In this document: positions 33,649-42,782 of the stretch, piece after piece
Layout: the number at the start of each line of letters is the position of its first letter
How positions within the stretch are numbered: the stretch's first letter is position 1
Assembly: GCA_964535835.1 (NCBI GenBank)
Contig: CAZHUZ010000003.1
Coordinates: 1-50,633, forward strand
Length of the DNA stretch: 50,633 nucleotides
Direction: 5' to 3'
Source: JAPUDQ01 sp964535835
Lineage (GTDB): Bacteria; Patescibacteriota; Saccharimonadia; Saccharimonadales; Saccharimonadaceae
Notes under the pieces: generated by a model
Told to the model about the DNA's origin: nothing
What the model saw: the letters and a program-made list of their open reading frames with translations, nothing else
Databases searched by the model: none
Made by a program: the position numbers and the translations under genes

Positions 33649-34695
33649 ATGAAAGGGATAAGTTCAGTGGGCGACTTTTTCGCGCTTGATATCGGTACAA
33701 CAGCTGTGCGAGTAGTACAACTCACACGGTCAGGAAATCTATGGACGCTTAGTAAATTTGCTAATGTACCAGTCGATATAAAGATTTCTACAAGTGATTC
33801 TCCTGAGGATCAACGTCGTCTGGCTGAAGTAATAACTTCGGCCATCGGCCAAAGTGACGTTCGAACACGTAATGTTGTAATCGGTGTTCCTAGTAGCAGA
33901 ATGTTTGCCACGATAGTAGAGTTACCGCAGATGACACCTGCAGCGCTTGCAGGTACTATCAAGTATCAAGCCGAGCAGTTTATCCCAACAAACATTGAAG
34001 AGTCCAAGATCGACTGGGCGGTTGTAGGAAAATCCCCCAAGGACCCAACTCTCGATGAGGTGTTGATAGCTTCGGTCGCGAATTCCTTTACCGAGCAACG
34101 TCTTGATTTGATCGAAGGATTAGGTCTTAATGTTATAGCGATTGAACCAGATGCATTAGCGCTTTGTCGGGCCTATCTAAAGGAAGAATCACAAGATGCT
34201 CACGTGATTATTGATGTTGGCGATTTTGCTAGCGATGTTATTATTACGATCGGTGATACTCCACGCCTAATTAGGTCATTGCCAACAGGGTTTAGTACAC
34301 TTGCCAAGGCTGCTTCGCAAAATCTTATCGTTGATGAAAAGCAGTCAGCCCAATTTATTCTTAAGTTTGGTCTTGACGAAAGTAAGCTAGAGGGGCAGGT
34401 AGTCAAAGCGCTTGCAAGTACGATTGATCAATTTAGTGCTGAGCTAACTAAATCAATAAATTTTTTCCAAAATAAATATACCGATAAACCAATAACAAAT
34501 ATTGTTTACTCTGGTTATGCTTCTACTATTCCTATGTTCGGTAGTTATATCTCGAAACACACCGAGATAGCAACTGGCGAACAGGCCACACCATGGCACG
34601 ATGTTGAGGTTTCGGTCAATGCTCAAGAATCACTCAAGGATATCACAAGCCACTTTGCAGTAGCGGTAGGTTTGGCTAAAAGGAAGAATATATGA
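33649..34695 (+). CDS. pilM: Type IV pilus assembly protein PilM
   Basis: 348 aa. Actin-like cytoplasmic ATPase that binds the N-terminus of PilN. Seen: ALDIGTTAVRVVQL (phosphate 1), VVIGVPSSRMFATIVELP, the helix IKYQAEQFIPTNIEESKIDW (split across two stretches), and HVIIDVGDFASDVIITIG (phosphate 2). Length is typical. Start of pilM-N-O-(small)-B-T-C; the pilN start overlaps its stop. Confidence 0.94.
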   Translation: MKGISSVGDFFALDIGTTAVRVVQLTRSGNLWTLSKFANVPVDIKISTSDSPEDQRRLAEVITSAIGQSDVRTRNVVIGVPSSRMFATIVELPQMTPAALAGTIKYQAEQFIPTNIEESKIDWAVVGKSPKDPTLDEVLIASVANSFTEQRLDLIEGLGLNVIAIEPDALALCRAYLKEESQDAHVIIDVGDFASDVIITIGDTPRLIRSLPTGFSTLAKAASQNLIVDEKQSAQFILKFGLDESKLEGQVVKALASTIDQFSAELTKSINFFQNKYTDKPITNIVYSGYASTIPMFGSYISKHTEIATGEQATPWHDVEVSVNAQESLKDITSHFAVAVGLAKRKNI

Positions 34696-35411
34696 TAGAG
34701 CTAAATCTGCTTCCAGATCTTAAAAAAGAGTTTATCAAAGCCCAGCGTATGCGCAATACAGTGGTTTCAGGCTCAATTTTGACGATACTAATTGCACTGG
34801 GTCTATTAGCACTGTTAGCTACTATTGTTTATGGTGCTCAAGCAGTCATTATAGATAATCTGAAAAAGGAAGTTACAGAAAATCATAAAAAACTTGCTGC
34901 AAAGCCAGAAATTAATAAGTACCTAACAGTTCAGAACCAACTAGAGCTGATCGGCTCGGCTGCCTCCGAACGTACTGCATATGATCGGATATTCGATTAT
35001 ATAACTAAACTCAACCCAGCACCGCCCAATGATATAACTATCTACTCCCTAGTAGTTGATGCTGAGACATCTTCAATTACCCTTGAAGGTTCAACGGCTA
35101 ACTTTGAGACTGTTAATAATTTCAAAAATACGCTAGAGAATGCCAAGCTGGCATATAGCCTGAATGGCGAGAAGCATGAAGGCAATTTTTTCACTGCAGT
35201 AACGGTGGCTCCACCAACTTTGTCGGCGGCTGATGGTCGGCAAACAGCCTATTTCAATATTAGTGTGGCATTTGATCCGAAGGCGTTTGATCCCGATGCT
35301 AAAGACATCAATGTTACCATACCAAAGCTCGTTACTTCTGATGCTGATCGCCATTCACCACGTGAGTTGTTTGGCGCATCACCGATAAAGGAGATAAATG
35401 ATGGAAACTAA
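34692..35411 (+). CDS. pilN: Type IV pilus assembly protein PilN
   Basis: 239 aa. Starts MIELNLLPDLKKEF, the NLLP motif that binds PilM, followed by one membrane segment (residues ~25-50), a coiled coil and a ferredoxin-like domain (~105-175, ITIYSLVVDAETSSITLEG). The last ~60 residues are an extra tail with no clear match. ATG overlaps the pilM stop by 4 nt. Confidence 0.88.
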   Translation: MIELNLLPDLKKEFIKAQRMRNTVVSGSILTILIALGLLALLATIVYGAQAVIIDNLKKEVTENHKKLAAKPEINKYLTVQNQLELIGSAASERTAYDRIFDYITKLNPAPPNDITIYSLVVDAETSSITLEGSTANFETVNNFKNTLENAKLAYSLNGEKHEGNFFTAVTVAPPTLSAADGRQTAYFNISVAFDPKAFDPDAKDINVTIPKLVTSDADRHSPRELFGASPIKEINDGN

Positions 35412-36120
35412 ACACAAACAAGGCCCTGAAGATACTACATCGATAACCGGTGTGAAAAAACGTCAGTCAATCGATCGTAGTGGTCGAATCGTATTTGTCT
35501 GGGTAACGATTGCTTCGGTAGTTGTGACTGTTGCAATCATTTTAGCGCAAGCGGTTTTCAAGCAAATGATGTTTAACAATAAAGTAACGTCAGCCTACTC
35601 TAAGACCAATAGTACAATTGTCAAAAATATTAAGTCATATGATACGTTGCGCACCGAAGTAGGTAAGTTAATCGCCAATAAAGAACTGACCGCGTTGCGC
35701 GTTATGCCTGAAGATACTGCTGTCCAAGTAGTAATTGATGCATTGCCAACAACTAATGATACCGTGAGCCTTGCGGCATCTTTGCAACAATCGGTGTTAG
35801 CTAGATCGGGCGTAAAAATTGAGAGTATTACGTTTGTTGGAAGTGATGCTACAACAACGACTTCGACGGGTATTTCTAAAAGCCAAAGCCAATCGACACA
35901 ATCGTCACTGGCGGAAATACCGTTTATCGTGCAAGCCAGTGGATCCTATGAAGTCATACAACGCATGATTAGTGACATGTCGAAGTCAATTCGTCCAATC
36001 AGTATCCAAAATGTTAAATTGTCTGGTGCAAGTACTAATATGCAAGTCCAGGTTCAGGCTAAGACATACTATGCAGTACCCCCCACGATCGATTTGGGTA
36101 AGGAGACAATTGGATTATGA
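35398..36120 (+). CDS. pilO: PilO-like pilus assembly protein
   Basis: 240 aa. Cytoplasmic N-terminus of ~30 residues, membrane segment (~31-53), then a coiled coil and a C-terminal ferredoxin-like domain (IPFIVQASGSYEVIQRMI, ISIQNVKLSG) as in PilO. The start at 35398 overlaps the end of pilN by 14 nt and follows AAGGAGA; ATG 35401 is an equal alternative. Sequence similarity is weak, so the name rests on gene order and architecture. Confidence 0.75.
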   Translation: MMETKHKQGPEDTTSITGVKKRQSIDRSGRIVFVWVTIASVVVTVAIILAQAVFKQMMFNNKVTSAYSKTNSTIVKNIKSYDTLRTEVGKLIANKELTALRVMPEDTAVQVVIDALPTTNDTVSLAASLQQSVLARSGVKIESITFVGSDATTTTSTGISKSQSQSTQSSLAEIPFIVQASGSYEVIQRMISDMSKSIRPISIQNVKLSGASTNMQVQVQAKTYYAVPPTIDLGKETIGL

Positions 36121-36368
36121 AGCGCAATGAAATAGCTCTACTAATATTAATTATTGGCATAAGCGCATTACTGAGTTACTTTACGCTGAATAGTTTGCTC
36201 GACGATAAAAAGGCATATAAAACAGAGGTTAAGACTGCTCGTGAGATAAAACCTAATCTTACGCTACCTCCTGATAACCGCGTGTTCAATGCTGAGGCAT
36301 TTAACCCGACGATCAAGGTAAAGATCGGAGATCAGTCAGGTCAGCAACCGTTTAATGTGACACGTTAG
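36117..36368 (+). CDS. Small membrane protein in the pilus operon
   Basis: 83 aa. Membrane segment at residues ~6-27 and a short external Lys/Thr/Pro-rich tail. It occupies the place of PilP in the pilMNOP order but has no recognisable PilP domain or lipobox. ATG overlaps the pilO stop (ATGA), so it is translated with it. Confidence 0.7.
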   Translation: MKRNEIALLILIIGISALLSYFTLNSLLDDKKAYKTEVKTAREIKPNLTLPPDNRVFNAEAFNPTIKVKIGDQSGQQPFNVTR

Positions 36369-36377
36369 GTTAATTTC

Positions 36378-38150
36378 ATGTCTGCACTGACCGAAGAACT
36401 CCAGAATAAGCTCGAAGAGAGGCTCATAAGTGAAGGTTTGATCGATAGTGATACTGTCACTCGCTATCGAGAGCGCGCCAAACAGGAGAGTAGATCATTT
36501 ATTGAACTACTAATTGAAGACCATTTGATAACAGATGAGGCTCTCACAAGACAAATTGCCTATGTATCTGGATTACCGTATGTTAACCTTTCTAACGTTC
36601 AGATCGATCAGCATGTATTGAATTTATTGCCGATTGATATTGCCGAACGCTATATGTCAGTACCATTAGGCGAAATGAATAAGCGTTTGGCGGTAGCCAT
36701 GCTTGATGCAAATAATGTTCAAGCAGTTGATTTTCTTTCTAGCAAAATCCAAAGACCGCTCAAAGTATATATGGCGTCAAGCGGAGGAATCCGTAATGTA
36801 CTAGATCAGTATCATACTGATCTCGAGGGTGGTGTCAGCGAGGCTGTTAAAACTGCTACGTCCGAACAAACTACTGATCTCACAAATACAAAAGAGGTGC
36901 GGGCAATCGTACAGGACTCCCCAATATCACGTGCTCTTAACACAATACTTGAATATGCTGTTCGAACGCGTGCTTCGGATATACATATTGAACCGTTAGA
37001 AAATGCAGTTAAGATACGTTGTCGTGTTGATGGAGTGTTGAATGAAGTAATGAAACTACCCAAAAGTATTGAACCGGCACTCATCTCACGTATAAAAATA
37101 TTGTCTAGCCTCAAGATTGATGAACATCGTATCCCTCAGGATGGTCAGTTTGCAGTTACGATTGCTGATCGTGAAGTTGATCTACGTATTGCTATCAGCC
37201 CAGTGATTTGGGGTGAACAGGTTGTTATTCGACTGCTTGATAAATCAGGATCAAACTTTAAGTTAGAAGAGATGGGCTATGCAGGGCGCACGTTACGCGC
37301 CATTCAAAAGGGTATCCGTAAACCCAACGGTATGGTGCTAACATCTGGCCCAACTGGTTCTGGAAAGACCACGAGTCTATATGCATTAATCCAAGAAATA
37401 TTCCATGAATCAATCAATATTGTGACCCTCGAAGACCCTGTAGAGTATAAAATGCAAGGAGTTAATCAGATCCAAGTTAATGCTGAGGTTGGCTTAACAT
37501 TTGCAACGGGGTTGCGTTCGATATTGCGCCAAGACCCAAATGTTATTATGGTTGGAGAGATTCGTGATTCTGAGACAGCTAACCTCGCTGTGCAAGCGGC
37601 ATTGACAGGACACTTAGTCTTTAGCACGCTTCACACTAATTCTGCAGCCGGTGTTTTGCCGAGGCTTCTTGATATGGGGATTGAACCATTTTTGATCGCT
37701 AGTACAGTAAATACTGTGATCGGCCAACGGTTAGTGCGACAGATTAGTGAAAGCAACAAGCCGTACCGCTCAAACGAGCTTGAGACGAAGAGCATACAAG
37801 AGACCATTGGACATTTATTACCGCGGAATAAGAGCGCAGTTGCACAAGTTTCAGCCGATTTAGGCTATAAAACTCTACCACTTGCGACCGAAAACGCTTA
37901 TACTTTAATGAAGGGGGTTGATAGCCCTCAGTCCCCTGGCGGCTACAAGGGAAGGCTTGGCCTATACGAGGCAATGGATGTGTCGGAATCAATTCAGAAT
38001 CTGATAGTCAAGCGGGCTCCAAGCGCGGAGATACAACGCCAAGCAATAGCAGAGGGCATGATTACAATGCGACAAGATGGCTACCTGAAGGTCTTGCAAG
38101 GCGTAACGACGCTGGAAGAGGTTAACAGGGTTGCGGCAAATATGGCTTGA
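36378..38150 (+). CDS. pilB: Type IV pilus extension ATPase PilB
   Basis: 590 aa. Hexameric motor that drives pilin polymerisation. N-terminal MshEN-type domain (~1-150), then the GspE/PilB core: Walker A GPTGSGKTTSL (~residue 324), Asp box NIVTLEDPVEYKM, Walker B NVIMVGEIRDSETA, His box GHLVFSTLHTNSA. The C-terminal region normally carries a four-Cys zinc site; here RLVRQISESNKPYR and SPGGYKGRLGLYEAMD have no Cys. Otherwise complete and of usual length. Confidence 0.95.
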   Translation: MSALTEELQNKLEERLISEGLIDSDTVTRYRERAKQESRSFIELLIEDHLITDEALTRQIAYVSGLPYVNLSNVQIDQHVLNLLPIDIAERYMSVPLGEMNKRLAVAMLDANNVQAVDFLSSKIQRPLKVYMASSGGIRNVLDQYHTDLEGGVSEAVKTATSEQTTDLTNTKEVRAIVQDSPISRALNTILEYAVRTRASDIHIEPLENAVKIRCRVDGVLNEVMKLPKSIEPALISRIKILSSLKIDEHRIPQDGQFAVTIADREVDLRIAISPVIWGEQVVIRLLDKSGSNFKLEEMGYAGRTLRAIQKGIRKPNGMVLTSGPTGSGKTTSLYALIQEIFHESINIVTLEDPVEYKMQGVNQIQVNAEVGLTFATGLRSILRQDPNVIMVGEIRDSETANLAVQAALTGHLVFSTLHTNSAAGVLPRLLDMGIEPFLIASTVNTVIGQRLVRQISESNKPYRSNELETKSIQETIGHLLPRNKSAVAQVSADLGYKTLPLATENAYTLMKGVDSPQSPGGYKGRLGLYEAMDVSESIQNLIVKRAPSAEIQRQAIAEGMITMRQDGYLKVLQGVTTLEEVNRVAANMA

Positions 38151-38166
38151 TAAAAAGGGAGGAATA

Positions 38167-39240
38167 ATGCAACCACAATCTGAAGTAAGGATAGAGCTTT
38201 TGCTCGAAGACGTTATCCGCAAGCGTGCGAGTGATTTGCATATTCAGACGGGCTTACAGCCTATGCTGAGGATAGATGGAACATTGGTGCCGGCAGCCGG
38301 TACAGCACCTTTATCTGTTGAAGATGTCGAGAAACTTATTTTTGCTATTCTTGACGAACAACAACAACAAGTTCTGCTAAAGGATAAAGAGTTTGATTTT
38401 AGTTTTGCTTTCGGTACACTAGGAAGGTTTCGTGTCAATGCATTTCATGAGCGCGGTAACTTGGCGGCCGCACTGCGTCTCATCCCCAATGAAATTAAAA
38501 CAATTGGCGAGCTCGGCTTACCTAACGTAGTGAATGAATTTGCGACCTATCCAAGAGGTCTGGTACTTGTAACAGGTCCGACAGGTTCTGGTAAAAGTAC
38601 TACATTGGCAGCACTCGTTGATAACATTAATTCCGAAAAATCACACCATATCATTACCATAGAGGATCCGATTGAGTTTACTCACAAGAGTAAAAAATCT
38701 GTTGTTGTCCAGCGAGAGGTACACTATGATACCTACTCATTCTCGGCAGCGCTACGTAGTTCGCTCCGTCAAGACCCTGATGTTGTGTTGATTGGTGAGA
38801 TGCGTGATCTTGAGACAATCTCGGCAGCAATCACTATCGCCGAGACGGGGCATTTGGTATTTGCAACGCTTCATACTAATTCGGCTGCCCAGTCGATTGA
38901 CCGTATGGTCGATGTCTTTCCACCACACCAACAGCCACAAATTCGTGCACAGTTAGCAAATATTCTAATGGCGATCACATCACAGCGTCTCGTACCTGCT
39001 ATAGGAGGCGGTCGTGTTGTTGCCGCTGAGATACTTGTAGCAACATCAGCTGTACGCAATATTATTCGTGAGGGTAAATCTCATCAGCTTGATGCGGTGA
39101 TCCAGACTGGTGCCGATCAAGGTATGCAGTCGATGGACAAGACATTGGTCGGTCTGGTGCAGGCAGGTACTATTACGATCGACGAAGCTCGAAATTATGC
39201 CGTTGACCTAAGTGAATTTGACCGAATGATGAGAGGATAA
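38167..39240 (+). CDS. pilT: Type IV pilus retraction ATPase PilT
   Basis: 357 aa. The frame is open from 38131; I chose 38167 because GGGAGG lies 4 nt upstream and the protein then matches PilT (SEVRIELLLEDVIRKRASDLHI begins the N-terminal PAS-like domain). Walker A GPTGSGKSTTL at ~137, Asp box HIITIEDPIEF, Walker B DVVLIGEMRDLETI, His box GHLVFATLHTNSAAQSIDR. Retracts pili for twitching and DNA uptake. A second motor besides PilB shows that the pilus is retractile. Confidence 0.95.
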   Translation: MQPQSEVRIELLLEDVIRKRASDLHIQTGLQPMLRIDGTLVPAAGTAPLSVEDVEKLIFAILDEQQQQVLLKDKEFDFSFAFGTLGRFRVNAFHERGNLAAALRLIPNEIKTIGELGLPNVVNEFATYPRGLVLVTGPTGSGKSTTLAALVDNINSEKSHHIITIEDPIEFTHKSKKSVVVQREVHYDTYSFSAALRSSLRQDPDVVLIGEMRDLETISAAITIAETGHLVFATLHTNSAAQSIDRMVDVFPPHQQPQIRAQLANILMAITSQRLVPAIGGGRVVAAEILVATSAVRNIIREGKSHQLDAVIQTGADQGMQSMDKTLVGLVQAGTITIDEARNYAVDLSEFDRMMRG

Positions 39241-39241
39241 G

Positions 39242-40456
39242 ATGCTGGAGTTTACTTACACAGCCAAAGAGCTATCTAGCAACAAGCAGGTTCGTTCGAC
39301 TGTCAAGGCTCAATCCGAACGTGCTGCAGCAAAGCTACTGATAAGTCAAGGTTATACACCGATCGAGATTAGACCGGTCGTTGAGAAAGATAATTTATTA
39401 GATCGGTTGCGTAACCGTATTTCCTCAAAGGATAAGATTATTTTTACTCGGCAGCTGTCGACCCTTATCAACGCAGGTCTGCCACTAGCTCAGAGTTTGC
39501 ATACAGTACGTGACCAGACTGCAAATAAGAAACTGCAAGTTATCATCCAAGATATTATTACGAGTATTGAAGGTGGCTCGACTTTGTCCGTTGCCTTTGG
39601 GAAACACCCGAAGGTGTTTGATAGTGTTTTTATTGCCTTAGTGTCAGCAGGAGAAGTATCTGGTACTCTCGATAAGGCATTGGCACGGATCGCCGATCAG
39701 CAAGAAAAAGACGCAGAGATTATAGCTAAAGTTCGAGGCGCAATGGTCTATCCTCTGATTGTTAGTGTGGTAATGATGGCAGTTATTATCTTTATGCTCG
39801 TGACAGTCGTACCGCAGGTAGGCAAGCTGTATGATGATCTTCACCAGCAACTACCGATTTTTACAGTCATGCTAGTAGCTGCATCAGAGTTTATCAAAAA
39901 TTTCTGGTACATCATACTCATCATTTTAGGCCTAGGTATCTACTTCCTGCGTAATTGGATTATGACGGAGCCTGGTCGTCGTGCTTTTGATAGCTTCAAA
40001 TTAAACATACCGTTATTTGGCGAGCTATTTCGCAAGCTTTATATGGCGCGTTTTTCCAGAACAGCTCAAACGCTGATGTCTACTGGAGTGCCAATGCTCG
40101 AGACATTAGCTATTACGTGCAAGGCAATTAACAATATTCATATCAGTGATGCCATTAATCGCGCGGCTGATAAGGTGAAATCAGGTAAGTCATTATCCTC
40201 GGCTCTTAGAAACGAACAATATGTTTTGCCGCTAGTGCCACAGATGATAAGTGTTGGCGAGCAGTCAGGTAGTATCGATGGGATGCTTGACAAAGCAGCA
40301 ACATTTTACGAGAACGAATTGGACCAGACGATACGAACACTCTCAACCATGATCGAACCAATCTTGATGGTAGCATTAGCTTTGGTGGCTGGCCTGATGA
40401 TTGGTGCGGTACTGTTTCCTATCTATAATCTAGTAGGTACTGGTGGCGTACATTGA
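39242..40456 (+). CDS. pilC: Type IV pilus inner-membrane platform PilC
   Basis: 404 aa, normal size. Two GspF-type domains, each with cytoplasmic helices before membrane segments: IIFTRQLSTLINAGLPLAQS and ARFSRTAQTLMSTGVPMLET mark the two repeats. Membrane segments near residues ~170-195, ~220-240 and ~375-398. VSAGEVSGTLDKALARIAD and ISVGEQSGSIDGMLDKAA are family signatures. Starts 1 nt after the pilT stop. Confidence 0.96.
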   Translation: MLEFTYTAKELSSNKQVRSTVKAQSERAAAKLLISQGYTPIEIRPVVEKDNLLDRLRNRISSKDKIIFTRQLSTLINAGLPLAQSLHTVRDQTANKKLQVIIQDIITSIEGGSTLSVAFGKHPKVFDSVFIALVSAGEVSGTLDKALARIADQQEKDAEIIAKVRGAMVYPLIVSVVMMAVIIFMLVTVVPQVGKLYDDLHQQLPIFTVMLVAASEFIKNFWYIILIILGLGIYFLRNWIMTEPGRRAFDSFKLNIPLFGELFRKLYMARFSRTAQTLMSTGVPMLETLAITCKAINNIHISDAINRAADKVKSGKSLSSALRNEQYVLPLVPQMISVGEQSGSIDGMLDKAATFYENELDQTIRTLSTMIEPILMVALALVAGLMIGAVLFPIYNLVGTGGVH

Positions 40457-40472
40457 TAGGTGGGGTACACGC

Positions 40473-40501
40473 TTGTGCTTAGATGGGTCGATCTATATAA
40501 T
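40473..40501 (+). promoter_or_regulatory. Promoter of pilA copy 1
   Basis: TTGTGC (40473-40478), 17 nt, TATAAT (40496-40501); leader ~42 nt. The duplicated block starts at 40493, so this -35 region is not shared with copy 2. Confidence 0.6.
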
Positions 40502-41082
40502 AACTCTATAAATATAACATTATGTGGCAATGTGAAAAGGGCGGGCTATATGAATCAACAATTAATCAAATCTAACTCAAGACGGCAGCTAGGTGGATTT
40601 ACTATCATAGAGGTAGTCTTGGTACTGGCAATTGCCGGCCTGATCTTCCTTATGGTATTTATAGCTCTACCGACACTACAGCGCAATCAGCGCGATACGC
40701 AGCGTCGTAGTGACGTGGCTCGTCTCAAATCGCAAATCGCTCAGTTTCAGACGAATAATAAGGGTGATGTCCCGACACAGGCAACCGCTGCAGGCTGTCC
40801 TACCGGAACAGGTAAAACTATTGGTGACTTTATTGTAAAATACGTTGACGGTAATAATTTTACTGATCCTGATGGTACAGTTTATACTGATTCGTCACGT
40901 TGCTTAGCAAGCAGCACAGTACCAACCACGAAAGGACAGTGGCGTTATGCTACTGGTCAAATATGCAATGGTGAGAATATTACTTCGACTGGTGCTGGTA
41001 CACGGGATTACGTTATCCAGATGAAACTTGAAGGTTCTGGTACCCACTGTGTTGACAGTCGTTGATGTGACTGATTGTAAAT
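40493..41082 (+). repeat. 590-bp direct repeat, copy 1
   Basis: Identical to 41266-41855. Covers the -10 box, leader and whole pilA gene plus 17 bases after it. Confidence 0.9.
40550..41065 (+). CDS. pilA: Major type IV pilin, copy 1
   Basis: 171 aa. The frame runs from 40460; I chose ATG 40550 as it gives a normal prepilin leader. Leader of 16 residues ends GG, cleaved before FTIIEVVLVLAIAGL (Phe+1, Glu+5), then the long N-terminal helix and a globular head with four Cys (two likely disulfides). Residues LPTLQRNQRDTQRRSDVARL match Saccharibacteria-type pilins. The copy at 41323 is identical. A promoter with a ~42-nt leader and Shine-Dalgarno-like AAAGGG precedes it, in contrast to the leaderless genes. 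Confidence 0.95.
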   Translation: MNQQLIKSNSRRQLGGFTIIEVVLVLAIAGLIFLMVFIALPTLQRNQRDTQRRSDVARLKSQIAQFQTNNKGDVPTQATAAGCPTGTGKTIGDFIVKYVDGNNFTDPDGTVYTDSSRCLASSTVPTTKGQWRYATGQICNGENITSTGAGTRDYVIQMKLEGSGTHCVDSR

Positions 41083-41182
41083 NNNNNNNNNNNNNNNNNN
41101 NNNNNNNNNNNNNNNNNNNNNNNNNNNNNNNNNNNNNNNNNNNNNNNNNNNNNNNNNNNNNNNNNNNNNNNNNNNNNNNNNN
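41083..41182. other. Assembly gap of 100 N
   Basis: The last 55 nt before the gap (41028-41082) equal the first 55 nt after it (41183-41237), so the true sequence may run on without loss; extra pilA copies cannot be excluded. Confidence 0.95.
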
Positions 41183-41244
41183 TTGAAGGTTCTGGTACCC
41201 ACTGTGTTGACAGTCGTTGATGTGACTGATTGTAAATATCTTTC

Positions 41245-41274
41245 TTGCGTTTTATAAACGTACGGCTATATAAT
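41245..41274 (+). promoter_or_regulatory. Promoter of pilA copy 2
   Basis: TTGCGT (41245-41250), 18 nt, TATAAT (41269-41274). The -35 region lies outside the repeat and differs from copy 1. Confidence 0.6.
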
Positions 41275-41855
41275 AACTCTATAAATATAACATTATGTGG
41301 CAATGTGAAAAGGGCGGGCTATATGAATCAACAATTAATCAAATCTAACTCAAGACGGCAGCTAGGTGGATTTACTATCATAGAGGTAGTCTTGGTACTG
41401 GCAATTGCCGGCCTGATCTTCCTTATGGTATTTATAGCTCTACCGACACTACAGCGCAATCAGCGCGATACGCAGCGTCGTAGTGACGTGGCTCGTCTCA
41501 AATCGCAAATCGCTCAGTTTCAGACGAATAATAAGGGTGATGTCCCGACACAGGCAACCGCTGCAGGCTGTCCTACCGGAACAGGTAAAACTATTGGTGA
41601 CTTTATTGTAAAATACGTTGACGGTAATAATTTTACTGATCCTGATGGTACAGTTTATACTGATTCGTCACGTTGCTTAGCAAGCAGCACAGTACCAACC
41701 ACGAAAGGACAGTGGCGTTATGCTACTGGTCAAATATGCAATGGTGAGAATATTACTTCGACTGGTGCTGGTACACGGGATTACGTTATCCAGATGAAAC
41801 TTGAAGGTTCTGGTACCCACTGTGTTGACAGTCGTTGATGTGACTGATTGTAAAT
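41266..41855 (+). repeat. 590-bp direct repeat, copy 2
   Basis: Identical to 40493-41082. The sequences differ just outside on both sides. Confidence 0.9.
41323..41838 (+). CDS. pilA: Major type IV pilin, copy 2
   Basis: 171 aa, identical in DNA and protein to copy 1 (40550-41065). Same GG|FTIIEV cleavage site. Because an assembler would merge identical copies into one graph node, the perfect identity should be read with care: real copies may differ slightly. Ends before a strong terminator, so the upstream pil genes and pilins are transcriptionally separated from pilD. Confidence 0.9.
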   Translation: MNQQLIKSNSRRQLGGFTIIEVVLVLAIAGLIFLMVFIALPTLQRNQRDTQRRSDVARLKSQIAQFQTNNKGDVPTQATAAGCPTGTGKTIGDFIVKYVDGNNFTDPDGTVYTDSSRCLASSTVPTTKGQWRYATGQICNGENITSTGAGTRDYVIQMKLEGSGTHCVDSR

Positions 41856-41862
41856 TGTAAAT

Positions 41863-41901
41863 AAAATACTACTACTCCTGATGAGGAGTAGTAGTATTTT
41901 T
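41863..41901 (+). terminator. Strong terminator after pilA
   Basis: 17-bp perfect stem AAAATACTACTACTCCT, loop GATG, reverse complement ending TTTTT. Confidence 0.93.
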
Positions 41902-41927
41902 AACCGTATACTGCTAGCATAGACATA

Positions 41928-42725
41928 GTGGAATATCTGATACTTGTGCTACTCGGTCTCTGTTTCGGAAGCTTTATCAATGCGTTGGTATGGCGTATTC
42001 GAAACAATCGTGATATTTGGCGTGAGCGGTCAGAGTGTACGCATTGTCACCATCGCCTGGGATGGCTTGATTTGTTACCGGTCATTAGCTGGTTGCTACT
42101 GACCGGTCGATGTCGTTACTGTCGTCAACCGATTGAAGACAGCCCAGTGGTTGAAGTATTAACCGCATTGTTTTTTGTTGTCTCATATATTTATTGGCCG
42201 ATACGTCTATCGAATGGAGAGGGGGTAGTTTTATTAGGGCTAGGGTTATCACTAATAGTTGTTATGATGGCGCTTTCGGTTTATGATGCGCTTTGGCAAC
42301 AACTGCCAACGATATTATCCAAAATATTTATAGGTTTGGCATTATTGTTTGTCCTAGTACGTGATGTGATAGTTAGTCCACGCCCGTTGATCGAAATAGT
42401 CTTTGATGCTGGTCTAGGTGTACTGGTTATCGCTGGCTTATATTGGGCATTATATAAGGTTTCAAAAGGCAAATGGGTTGGTGATGGAGACAGCACTATT
42501 GGTATAGGGTTGGGGTTACTACTTGGATGGAAATTAGCCATACTAACGGTTTTTCTTGCCAACCTACTAGGTTTATGCGCCATAGTACCTGGTCTATTAC
42601 TCGGAAGAATTACCAGACGTACTAGGATACCCTTTGGGCCATTTTTAATGCTGGCTGGATGGATAGCACTCTTGTGGGGCCCGATGATTATTAACTGGTA
42701 TGTCCAGTCCTTGCTTAGTATCTAA
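41928..42725 (+). CDS. pilD: Prepilin peptidase
   Basis: 265 aa, GTG start. Cleaves prepilin leaders after Gly and usually methylates the new N-terminus. Multi-pass membrane protein with the N-terminal methylase-type domain GSFINALVWR and two CxxC pairs (Cys37/40, Cys62/65). The two catalytic Asp are in YDALWQQLP and WVGDGDSTIGIGLGLLLGW. A TATACT box lies ~15 nt before the GTG. It would process all the pilins nearby. Confidence 0.93.
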   Translation: MEYLILVLLGLCFGSFINALVWRIRNNRDIWRERSECTHCHHRLGWLDLLPVISWLLLTGRCRYCRQPIEDSPVVEVLTALFFVVSYIYWPIRLSNGEGVVLLGLGLSLIVVMMALSVYDALWQQLPTILSKIFIGLALLFVLVRDVIVSPRPLIEIVFDAGLGVLVIAGLYWALYKVSKGKWVGDGDSTIGIGLGLLLGWKLAILTVFLANLLGLCAIVPGLLLGRITRRTRIPFGPFLMLAGWIALLWGPMIINWYVQSLLSI

Positions 42726-42766
42726 AAACAAACAGAATCACAGTTTGCACATCATCTGTAGTAGAG

Positions 42767-42772
42767 TATAAT
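42767..42772 (+). promoter_or_regulatory. -10 box of the minor pilin operon
   Basis: TATAAT, 10 nt before ATG 42783. Confidence 0.55.
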
Positions 42773-42782
42773 CATAACTGTT

